Source of the DNA: Globodera rostochiensis
Lineage: Eukaryota; Nematoda; Chromadorea; Rhabditida; Heteroderidae
Reading direction: 5' to 3'
Length of the DNA stretch: 64,000 nucleotides
Assembly (NCBI GenBank): GCA_018350325.1
Contig: JAEVLN010000003.1
Coordinates: 4,354,745 to 4,418,744, forward strand
Part shown: positions 1 through 9,699 of the stretch, piece after piece
Numbering within the stretch: the stretch's first letter is position 1
Layout: the number at the start of each line of letters is the position of its first letter
Made by a program: the position numbers and the translations under genes
Notes under the pieces: model-generated
The model's input: the letters and a program-made list of their open reading frames with translations, nothing else
What the model was told of the DNA's origin: nothing
The model's database searches: none

Positions 1-407
1 AGTTTCGTTGCTTATCCATTATTTCCAATTTCTTAGTTTCGTTGCTTATCCATTATTTCCAATTTCTTATCTTTTGTCTGGCATAAAACCCGTGCCCAAT
101 TCGTGTGGAATGTGAAGTCGTTAAAATGTTGATTGCCCGTCCGTCCGCCCAATCGATGGAACGGAAATTTTATTGGTGGCCCCCGCAACGGGACGAACAC
201 AAAACAAAAACTTGTTTGCAATGTTTCATCACAAATTCCCATTTTATTTATTTTTTGTATTTAAACTTTCAAAAAAATCAATTAGTAATTTGGATTTTCT
301 GATCAATGTTCCTGAATCCTCCCGATCGATCGCGGATTAATCAATCTTTTCTCGTTTCAACAATTATAAAACAATAAACTTTTTTATACAGCTGTAGCGC
401 AAATCAA

Positions 408-1722
408 ATGCTGCAAAGATTATTCGTTTTTACGGCATTCTTTTGCTTACTGCTACTGCTTGGACTCGGCGGTATATATTTATTTTATTAATTTTATACT
501 CAATTTATGATGCTTTTTATTTAATAACTTAATTAAAAGAACACGAAATATTAGTTCTTTGGAATAGGGTTGGCACCCCGACGATTTTACATCAATCCCC
601 GTCAACCCCGACCATATATTATTCCCCGATCATTCAACCCCGATCCCTAATTCCCTCCCCGAACGTCGGGGTACCAAGTCTAAACATATTAAAAATTTCA
701 ATTAATGTTAATTTTAAACATTATTCAAATATAAATGTGATTAAATAAAATTAAATATAATTTGTGCCTTTGATAAAAATTAAGATTCTGCCAAATACTG
801 TTACTCTGGCCAAAACAGCAGATTTGCCCCGAAGCATTGCAGCAGTGGAAGCTTTGGTAAGAATAAAAAATCAAATTAATCAAAAATATTTAAAAAAATA
901 AATTAAATCATTTTCAGACGTCAATTATGTGTGCCAAAAATACACGTGCGGAGGTGGCAGATGTAAGTGTTTCTTTTTTTGTTATAATTAAATTTAAATT
1001 TGGACACAATTAAAACTTTTATTGTTTAATTTAAATAAATTTTATTCTCCCCCCCCCAATCATTCTAATTTTATTTGACATTATTTGTTTGTTGTGATGT
1101 AAACAGCGCGCACCTTATTAAATGATGCGATTTGTCCGATAAAGTTTAAGAAATAATAATTAGGGGGCCCCCGGGCTCTGAAATGGACGAAAATGAAATT
1201 TTTAGGTCTTTTGAGGCTTTCCCATCGCTTTTTAGTGACTATTTGACTAAATAATGAAAGGGAATGACAAATTTTGTTGTTATTAAAAATGAAATAAAAA
1301 TTTTCTGTTAAACTTACACCCCTAAGTTGAATCATAAATTACACCCCTAAATTGAATCTTTTAATAAATATTTGCGGTTTTTTTGTTACCAAAAATGCCA
1401 TCCCTACTAACTAATAAACATGGCTAGATCACATTTAACAGATCTTTGCTTTGATCAGAAACAATTTTTTATTTGTTTCTTAATCAGCGAGTTTGAAACA
1501 ATTGATTTTACCCCCACATTTTGTGCTTCCCCAATTAAGCACCGTTTGTTTTGCGGACGTGTGCAATGAAATCGATGGGATGCATGGCCGGCTCACGAAT
1601 TTGCAAATTTTCTGGTAAATTTCAAAATTCCCGCCCAATTTGGCAATTATTCAAACTCCGATCTTCCTAAAGGCGGCAAAGGTTCGTGCGATCGATGTGA
1701 AGGCGATTTGTGCAATTCGTAA
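408..1722 (+). CDS. Secreted ET-module cysteine-rich protein, 5 exons
   Basis: Five exons chain with consistent phases: 408-471, 785-856, 918-962, 1540-1614 and 1673-1722, giving about 101 aa. The first exon encodes a signal peptide (MLQRLFVFTAFFCLLLLLGL). The mature part carries a nematode ET-module-like cysteine pattern: KYCYSGQ, VCQKYTCGGGRC, then RTCAMKSMGC and CDRCEGDLCNS before the stop. ET modules are small disulfide-rich extracellular domains common in nematode secreted proteins; their biochemical role is unknown. All donors are GT and all acceptors AG. A second 3' end matching exons 4-5 lies at 2670-3187 and is phase-compatible with exon 3, so the two may be alternative ends of one gene. 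The family call rests on the cysteine pattern and the terminal DLCN. I assign no function. Confidence 0.7.
570..677. mobile_element. Small inverted-repeat element (MITE-like) in an intron
   Basis: The ends are TTGGCACCCCGACG and, inverted, TTGGTACCCCGACG, with one mismatch over 14 bp, enclosing a C-rich 108-bp segment. It lies in intron 1 of the ET-module gene. A related half-element with the same ACGTCGGGGTGCCA end is seen at 13947-13965. I could not identify a clear target-site duplication. Confidence 0.5.
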
Positions 1723-2123
1723 TTATGTTTTGGGGTACTGTACTCGCAGAAGACTTGATCGAACGTGTTTAAATTTGCATTAATCTCTTTTGGCGTTTTG
1801 TGTTTTTTTGAATGTTTGTTTAGGGTGCGGACAATGGGCGATTTTTTGGCAATTTTCTTTATGAGCCATTTGATTTTTCAATTCAATTTGGCGTTGCACA
1901 AAATCTCTAAATCAGAAAGCTTCCGAGACAATTTTAGCCCCGTGTCCGGAAGTTGCTCATCCCATGTATTTGGGGATGTTCGAGAGTCTCGACTCGAGAA
2001 AAGTCTCGGGTGTTTTGTCTCGTCTCGAAGCCAAGTCTTGGTTTGGTGTCAAGTCTCGTCGGTAAATTTGAAGTCTCGAACATGCCTAATTTTCGAATAT
2101 GTATGTGTCCTCCCTGTACATAA

Positions 2124-2301
2124 CAGGGTTGCAACGGATTGGGAAAAAAGTCGGATACGGATTTCGGATCGGATTGCCCTTGAGAAAAAAGTCGGATACG
2201 GATTTCGGATCGGATAGCCCAAAATTTGTCGGATCGGATATCGGATTTGAAAAAACACCGGATTTCGGATAACGGATATCGGATGATCCGTTGCAACCCT
2301 G
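2124..2301. mobile_element. hAT-type MITE, 178 bp, perfect TIRs and 8-bp TSD
   Basis: The element has perfect 16-bp terminal inverted repeats (CAGGGTTGCAACGGAT at the left end). It is flanked on both sides by the 8-bp direct repeat GTACATAA (2116-2123 and 2302-2309). TIRs beginning CAGGG with an 8-bp duplication are typical of hAT superfamily elements. The interior is a degenerate repeat of a CGGATACGGATTTCGGAT-type motif with no coding capacity. The perfect TIRs and TSD suggest recent insertion. Confidence 0.88.
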
Positions 2302-2669
2302 GTACATAATAGTTTATTTTTTTAACACGTTGTCTCTTTTTACTCTTTTTTTTTTTTTGCTTCAAACATGGACTTAGTGTCAAATGCCATTTTTAAACAA
2401 ACTATTCGAAAAATTGCTAAAATCATTTGCCAAATTAAATTTTTAAATGAATCTCAGAGGTCATTTGTTTAATGCCTTATTATACAACCGATAACCGAAC
2501 CGAAAAATGCTTAAAACTGACAGCCAATCCCTACCAATCTTTTCTTCAAATTCTTCGCATATTTTTCTAAACCTATCAATTAAAATTGAAAGGCTGCTAA
2601 AAGCTTATCGGAATCAGTGTTATTATTTCAGGAAAATGTTTAAATAATATTTTCATTTTTGCTTTGGAG

Positions 2670-3187
2670 TGGCGTTCATTTTCCGCGACTGTGCCGATGA
2701 GACTGAGACAAATTGCAGTCGGGCTGCCAAACTTTGCGAGGAGTACAGCGGCAACGGCCGCTGTTTTGCGTGTGTTGCTGATCTGTGCAATGAAAAGGAA
2801 AATGAACGCGTTGAAGATGATGATCATGACGATGCTGACGGCATGAACGACGGTGGACAATTGGTCATCAACGATAATGGACAATTGATCATCAACGACG
2901 ATGGACAAAACGACGAAGGACAATCGATCATCAACGACGATGGACAATTGATCATCAAAGACGATGGACAATCGACTATCAACGACGATGGACAAAACGA
3001 CGAAGGACAATCGATCATCAACGACGATGGACAATTGATCATCAAAGACGATGGACAATCGACTCTCAACGACGATGGACAAAACGACGAAGGACAATCG
3101 ATCATCGTCAATTGCAGCGTGATTTTGAGCGGATCACATTTTCAACTCGTCGTTTTGCTACTGATCGTGCTAATCAGCGTTTACTGA
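2670..3187 (+). CDS. Alternative or duplicated ET-module 3' exon with acidic DDGQ repeats and hydrophobic tail
   Basis: This single open exon starts after an AG near 2669. It opens with AFIFRDCADETETNC and CFACVADLCNE, which align with exons 4-5 of the upstream ET gene but without the intron between them. The ET part is followed by about 80 residues of acidic DDGQ/DEGQ repeats and then a strongly hydrophobic C-terminus (FQLVVLLLIVLISVY) ending at TGA. That tail looks like a GPI-anchor signal or a terminal membrane anchor. I find no signal peptide or CYxG exon between 1722 and 2670. It is therefore either an alternative last exon of the upstream gene, with matching phase, or a 5'-truncated tandem duplicate. 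Confidence 0.6.
2900..3110 (+). repeat. 87-bp in-frame coding tandem repeat
   Basis: The motif encoding NDEGQ recurs at 2909, 2996 and 3083, an exact 87-bp (29-codon) spacing. It lies inside the acidic region of the ET-module exon and keeps frame. Inside each unit are shorter degenerate 18-24 bp DDGQ sub-repeats. Confidence 0.85.
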
Positions 3188-3682
3188 TCGACTTTAACGA
3201 ATTTAAAATTATGATTGGTTAAAATGTTTCTACATAAGGTATCAAAAAAAATTAGTAAACCCATATTTTTGTAATATATATTTAAATTATTATTTTTTTC
3301 TTATAAAATCTAGTTTTTCTAACATTCAAATTTTGTGTAGATATGGCAAATAATTTTCAATTTATGTATTTATTTACAATTAAATAAATAAATATATATT
3401 ATTTAAAGTAAATATTTAAATTTACATAAGATTTTAAGCCATCAATATTTATTTATACATTATAAATTGTCTGAAAAGTCAGAAATTTAAATTAATCTCT
3501 GATATTTTTATAATATTAATTTATATCAAATATCTGTTAATTAAAATAAATGCATTAATTTTTTTGATTCAAATCGACGTATTAAATGGACAAACACAAC
3601 AAATCGTAAATAACTAACTAACTACAGTACAAGAATTAAAATAACATCCTACTGTATTTATTCGAATTTGTTGATACTGTTG

Positions 3683-6089
3683 TTAAATATGTTCATCACA
3701 ATTTGGGTAACATTCGGCAACATCGGGCTCTGATAAATGCGCATGGATCCGGGCAGCCTGCGGAAAATCCTTGGCACATTTTTTCTCCCTTTCTGACAGC
3801 CGTTTTCCGACCTCTTCAACGGAAATTTGCTGAATTTTTTTAAAATTTTTAGAAAAAATATTTTTTTGTAATAAATGCAACAAAATGTACCTTTTCCTTA
3901 CGCCAAGTCCAACCAGAAAAGTCTCCCGCCCTACACTCAGAAACATTTGGCATTTTTTCAAACGGCGATTTCCACGGCCCGCCCAAATTGAGCGCTTTCC
4001 AACCTGACGGGGAAAAATGATGGATGACTACTAGAACCCGGACAGGACAAGATTTTCCAGGACTCCTGATCCGGAATCCTGGTGGTTTCGTTCGTCAAGC
4101 ACCGGGATCAGGATATCCCGGAAATCAGGATTTTTAATCCTGATAATCCTGGGTCCGGGACTTTTTAAAAATCCGGGCTCTAAATGCCAACAACAAACAA
4201 ACCATGAAACATAAAATCCGGGCTCTAAATGCCACCAAAACAAACCATGAAACATAAAACCCGGGCTCTAAATGCCACCAAAACAAACCATGAAACATAA
4301 AATCCGGGCTCTAAATGCCACCAAAACAAACCATGAAACATAAAATCCGGGCTTTAAATGCCACAAAAACATACCATGAAACATAAAATCGATGTCAGCA
4401 AAAGCATCATCAGTCAACCATCCATCGCGGCAAAAACCGTGTGCCCGCCTCAGAATTCGCAATTTTTGGGGCCAAATGCGTTGTGCACCTAACAAAATGT
4501 TCAAAAATCTTAAACTTTAATTTAAAATGCAATATTTAAATTTTATTGCAGAAAATTAATAGCTAATGTGGCACCTAATGCTGCACGGACACAAGTTGTG
4601 TATGCCATCAACGGCGCATATCCCAACGATTTATTCCAATAATTTGTGCACGCCTAAAACCATTGGGTTTCGAATATTTCTAAAAAGATATTTACTTTAA
4701 TCTCAATTTTAGCGTCTGGCAGCACCGTTTTCAGAATTAATAACTAAATTAGAGAAAAGTTTAATAATATAAAGCAAATTAATAATAATAAATTATTAGC
4801 ACTTGCAATGGGCCATTATCAAGAGGCCATTTTATTGCGTTAAATTCCCAATCAGCAAAGTCGAGCAAAAATTTACGCGCAAACGGCGTGTTTTTTACCT
4901 AAACTTTTAAGTTTTTTTAAAATATTTTTAATTTTAAATAATTTAAATTAAATTTTAATGATTATAATGCTTTACAGGAAATGTTAAATATACCAAATAA
5001 TTTCCGGACGCAATTTCCCAATTGAAAAATCGTTCATAAAATACCAAATCGACACGGTCGTCAATCCACTTAAAAAAGAAATAAAATTTTATTTATTTAA
5101 TATATTTTAAGATTAAAAACAAATTTTAATATTTTATAATTCAATGTGAATAAAACCTGTTCAATGCAATGATTTGGATTCACCACACCAGTGTCCGCGT
5201 CCAACACAAGCATCCAGTCCGTGTCGGGCAAATAAGCCGATGCAATACAATGTTTTTGGAAGTGAACCTATAAATATATATTATAAAATTATAAATATAT
5301 ATTATATAAATATATATTATAAAATTATAAATATATATATAAAATTAATAAATAATTGGGTTATTTGTTTTATATTTATGTTATTACATTTTTTCCTCAC
5401 TTTTTTGTATTTCATGCATAATTTTTTGACACGTTCGTTTTCATTAAATGTAACTCTTTTGAATGTGTAATTGGTACTGCTCAAATAACAGTCCAACGAG
5501 CGTTGAGCAACTGCATAATTACTAAAAAGTACATTATGTGCAAATTTTCGTGTTTAAAATCATTAAATCCGATTATTCCCTAAACTTTTTTATCAACTCG
5601 GCGCCGGCCATATTGGCGCCTTCATTCATAACTTAGTCATTAGCTAAGCAATTAAAGGGGCGCTAAGCTAAAGTCTAGTATTTTTAAATGTACAAATTTA
5701 ATTGATTTGGTAGCTAACAAAAAAGCTCTGATAGTTTAAAATTGTTGGCGCTAAGTTTACCCCCTCCCCCGACCGCTTTTCCCGCTTTTCATGGCTTTAA
5801 ATAAATGTGAAGCGAACCCTTTTTTAATTGATTGACTATCCATAACCACAAGCACCATAACACGACCAAATTTGGGCACACATTCGCCCATCTTTGTACG
5901 CCTTGGATAGGCCGTTTTCCGACCAATTGTAATAATGCCATTTGTTGTTGGGTTGACGACGGCACTGTCATTTTTCACCAAATCATTTCCATAACCCCCC
6001 AATCGGTAGAGTTGAGAGAGGTCAGTTACATATACAAATACACAAAACGCTGTCATAAAAGCCAAATAAATTAGTCCTTTGATGTTCAT
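3683..6089 (-). CDS. DUF273-family (glycosyltransferase-like) type II membrane protein, 9 exons
   Basis: Nine minus-strand exons keep frame throughout: 5818-6089, 5455-5521, 5157-5267, 4994-5068, 4803-4898, 4575-4653, 4375-4488, 3891-4003 and 3683-3829, giving 357 aa. The protein starts [20 protein letters not shown], an uncleaved signal anchor typical of Golgi enzymes. Conserved DUF273 (PF03314) landmarks follow: [20 protein letters not shown] with a DxD-like metal/sugar-nucleotide motif, [60 protein letters not shown] and a C-terminal CYPNCDEHI. This nematode-expanded family is predicted to transfer nucleotide sugars, but its substrate is unknown. The donor at 4375 is embedded in a 43-bp tandem repeat. 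The first exon boundary (5818) is the least certain. Confidence 0.85.
4160..4385 (-). repeat. 43-bp tandem repeat carrying copies of an exon end and splice donor
   Basis: CATGAAAC recurs at 4203, 4246, 4289, 4332 and 4375, exactly 43 bp apart. The copy at 4375 is the real 3' end of the DUF273 exon ending FMFHG. On the minus strand each downstream unit repeats the exon-end sequence followed by GTTTGT, so it carries a potential decoy donor. Confidence 0.85.
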
Positions 6090-6122
6090 CTGCACGATGC
6101 TTAACCAGAGCTTCACAATCTA

Positions 6123-7800
6123 ATGGACTATATAAATCTGTAAATTGTTTTTACAAATTCAAAATAAAAGACATTTGTGATACTTTTAAATGGCACTAAT
6201 ATTTTGAGAAATAAAATTAGGTAATATAAACTAGTGGGGTGCTGTACAACCCTATTTTCTGTGCTGGTAAAGCGCTAACGCGTTTATCGAGCTTCGCTAC
6301 CTAGGTCGGGGTTCGGGGTGTGCAGTTTTGAACTGTTGATTGAGCCAGGTACAACGGTTTGGTTCGGGAATGGTAGTTTGAATTGTTGATTGTGCCAGGT
6401 ACAACGGTTTGGGGTTCGGGGTGTGCAGTTTTGAACCGTTGATTGGGCCAGGTACAACGGTTCGGGGTGCGGGGAGTGCATCCCAATCACGCTAAATACC
6501 CCCCCCCCCCCATGATCACTCCAGGTATAACCTCACCCCCTATCAACCCACCCCCCCCCCCCCACATATACAACAATTTGGTTTGGTGTCCTTTTTTCGA
6601 AATTGTTTCGAATTTTTTTAATTTCCACCAAAAATATTTTCAAAAAATTGGAAATAGTGATTATATTATTTTAAATACTTCCCTCATCATTAAAAGGCAA
6701 AATAAATTCATTTTGATGAAATTTGCAATAAAAATTATTTTGATCAGATTCCAAAAGGGTCCCCCCCCCCCTTTGGTTTGTTCATACAATTTCACTTTTT
6801 CGATCATAACTCCATTCCATCTCAATGCTTTAAATCCAATTAAAATATTTTCTAATAGAGAAAAAAATTAGCTATTTAAGTAATGAATGGCTTTTTGAAA
6901 ATGTCTTTTCAAAAAATTTTTATGAATTTTTTGTGTGAAAAATTCATTTTTTTCGAAAAATTGACACGTAACTTTTTGAATTTTAATCTTCCACAAAAAC
7001 TAAAAAAGCATAAAAATAGCGCTTAATTTTCTGCATTTTATGAGACCAAATTCATTCGAAATGATCATCAGTGAGAAAAGTTGTGAATTTTCATAACATT
7101 CCACTAATTTTGGTGACCAAAAAAATGAATTTTCAAAAAATTTCCAAATACCCCCTAAAAATATTTTTAAAAACTCGGGAATAATTATAAGAATTTTAAA
7201 AATTGTTTCCACTACCGTACATATCAACAGAAAGTCGTAAAAAATGATTTAAGCCAAGCGGATTCGCTCTTCAAAGGTTGGGTTTTGAAAGCGATCTTTA
7301 TTTCGCCTGAAATCCAGCCAAAAAAAAGTTAATGACAAAAAACCGAAAAACCTTCGAGGGGGCCTAGCTCGAAAATTTCAAAAAATTTTCATTCGACGCA
7401 GTTTGAAAAGCTCTACAATAATGGAAAACATTGCTAAGCTCTGTGGAAAAAACAAAAAAAGTTAGGGACAAAAAACGATTTTCGAAATTTCGACCCAGCA
7501 ATTTTCGTAGATTTTTCCAGACCAGGCTTTTGCACTGAAACAACAAAGTTGTAGAGCACATTCCAACTTACCATCCTCCCACCGGGTGCTAAGCGATTGG
7601 AGCAAAAAGAAAAAAATTTCCCTTTGTGCAACTACCGTTTTGACCCGCAACTCGGCTCCTGGGACTCAGTCGTCCACGGTACTGAATCGCCTAGATGCGC
7701 CTCAAAAAGTTGCTTAATCAATCCACAACTTCCAGCGCGCCTTCGGCGCGCTGGCGTGAGGTTTCCTTTTTCGCATTTATGAGCAACAAAAATAACTGAA
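6123..7800. other. Intergenic: short tandem repeats and C-runs, no gene seen
   Basis: From about 6296 to 6480 there are three copies of a 50-53 bp unit sharing CCAGGTACAACGGTT. Long C-runs occur at about 6497-6510, 6551-6563 and 6770. The rest is AT-rich, and short open frames overlap in both directions without codon structure or splice logic. Confidence 0.6.
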
Positions 7801-7801
7801 T

Positions 7802-8322
7802 ATGCATGGGTTCTTCTTTGTTATGTGTCAACAAAAAAAAAGTTTTTTAAATTAATAAAAAGCTGTTTATAGTCGTAGAATCCGAATCTGACCTTCTTTT
7901 CGACCAATTCCGAACCCGAACCCGAGTTCGAACAAATTTATAAAATTTTTTTTTCGCATTTTTAAATTAAATCTGCGTTTAATTTTTGAATAGTGCAGAA
8001 TAGAATATCAGTTTGGTGGCATAAATTGAACGATATTTTGCAAAATCTCACCAAATACATCAACATGCCGAACAAACAAGTATTCGTGCATTGCCTCAAG
8101 TCCTGCTGAGAACGAACGGATCGAATGGCGTCAAAATTAAACGCAGATTTAATTTAAAAATGCGAAAAAAATTTTTTATAAATTTGTTCGAACTCGGGTT
8201 CGGTTTCGGAATTGGTCGAAAAGAAGGTCAGATTCGGATTCTACGACCCCAAAAACCCCTATAAACAGCTTTTTATTAATTTAAAAAACATTTTTTTTTT
8301 GTTGACACATAACAAAGAAGAA
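7802..8322. repeat. Large foldback (inverted repeat), arms about 185 bp
   Basis: The sequence from 7802 to about 7985 is the near-perfect reverse complement of about 8134 to 8322, with a loop of roughly 150 bp. The outer ends read TGCATGGGTTCTTCTTTG and, inverted, TGCATAGGTTCTTCTTTG. The arms include a GAATCCGAATCTGACCTTCT motif that recurs singly elsewhere in the window. A transcript would form a long hairpin. The ORFs inside are shadows of the repeat. Confidence 0.85.
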
Positions 8323-9454
8323 CCTATGCATGAGCTTCACCCAAAATTAAAAGTCTTAACCAAAAACTCAAATTTTTATGAATTCCGATTTAGTTAGATC
8401 AAGCTACCTTAATATTAATTTTAAAACCGGCAATTATGAAATAAATTAGTGTTGTTTTTTTGTGCAGTTAGTTTTATCTAACGCCAAAGCGGCCAATATG
8501 TAAATCAGCCTTATTTTCAGTGCGAATGCAACAGAAAAAACAAATGCTGAAACTAATTTCGGCATTTGATCCGTTAAATTATTGCATTTTATATGGAGAT
8601 GGAAAGGCTAAGCAAAATGTTTATAAAATATATTAAATCCGTTTGTTTTTATAAAAATAAAATAAAACTCGGGTTCTAGAAAAATGACAAGAAAAAATCG
8701 AGTTATGAGAATTTTTGAAAATTTCCATCGCTAAAAATAATTATAAAAACTTTTATTGTTTTGAAAAATAAACACTGCCAAAAAAAGAGCCCCTCAAAGT
8801 TCACAAACCATTTGGTAAGACGTTTTGGTCAATTTATTGAAAATATTTTTTACCGAAAAATTGTCTGCAAAAATAGTTTTTTATGAACGGATTACGAATT
8901 CGTCAATAGAAAATAGAAATTTTTTGTTTAAGAGGTTTGAAAGTTAAGGAAAAAACGACTTTTTAAGTACATACAAAGAGGTAAAACAAAAGTTATCAAA
9001 ACTCAATGTAATCAAGCCTTTGTAAAGTGTATACAGCCCAAACTCGTAAATATATTATGAATTCCAAAATTTAAGGTTATGGAATATTTTAGGAGGTTTT
9101 GTTAACAGCAACTGAGTAAAAAGCAGAATTTGGTGTGCATATAGTTTCATTTTTTTTCTGATCTTTTGCCTATTTGATAGGGGGAAAATAATTATGTTTT
9201 AACTTCCAAAGTCTTTTTGCAAATTGATTAGACTGCTCGAAGACACTCTCTCCCCCATAACCCCAAACTTTTGCTGATCCATATCGCCACATTTTTTACC
9301 TTTTCGGGTGACCTTCCCGCCCAAATAAAAGGGATCTCGTCCATCAATATAAATTTTACATTCGTTGATTTCTTATTTTCGCCTTCGCACTGCTTTTCCC
9401 TTTGAACGCGTTAAAAAGTTTTTTATTAAAAATTTTATTGAAAGAAATAGTTTC

Positions 9455-9525
9455 AGCATTCGGGAATTGAACTCACACACTAACCAAGCAAGCTTAAGTT
9501 CTTATCCACTACACCATGGACTCCA
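9455..9525 (-). pseudogene. tRNA-derived relic (degenerate A and B boxes)
   Basis: The reverse strand reads TGGTGTAGTGGATAAGAA (A-box-like), followed about 30 nt later by GAGTTCAATTCCC (B-box-like). The acceptor and anticodon stems do not pair convincingly, so it is more likely a tRNA pseudogene or SINE head than a functional tRNA. Confidence 0.35.
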
Positions 9526-9636
9526 TTAAAAGGACACTTATTCATTCTTTACCAACCAATCTCTGCCCTATCTTCAATTCATTTTTCTCTCTTTCTCTGT
9601 TCCTTCTCCTTTTTATATAAAAATTCAAAAATTTAT

Positions 9637-9676
9637 TCAATTGGCCCTTTTCAGCAATTAGAAATTAACGCAATCA
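9637..9676 (-). pseudogene. 3' remnant of the PUF-neighbour gene
   Basis: About 40 bp here are the inverted match of the sequence just after the last codons of the small genes at 46920 and 54449 (GCGTTAATTTCTAATTGCTG). In those loci the small gene is head-to-head with a PUF gene. Here only its 3' end survives upstream of PUF copy A, in the matching opposite orientation, which shows that the two genes were duplicated together. Confidence 0.65.
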
Positions 9677-9699
9677 TTCAAAATTCATGGGGCGCTCGC

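Larger units (their letters stand above)
8330..9690. other. AT-rich intergenic stretch
   Basis: I see no supportable gene. A tRNA-like relic lies at about 9455-9525, and the inverted 3' end of the PUF-neighbour gene lies at about 9637-9676; both are listed separately. Confidence 0.5.

Noticed and set aside
1765..2217. 150-codon plus-strand frame
   Set aside because: It runs through the hAT MITE and low-complexity TCTCG repeats, and shows no domain or splice logic.
8440..8570. Minus-strand signal-peptide-like ORF (MPKLVSAFVFSVAFALK)
   Set aside because: It is a short isolated hydrophobic frame with no downstream exon that I can join to it.
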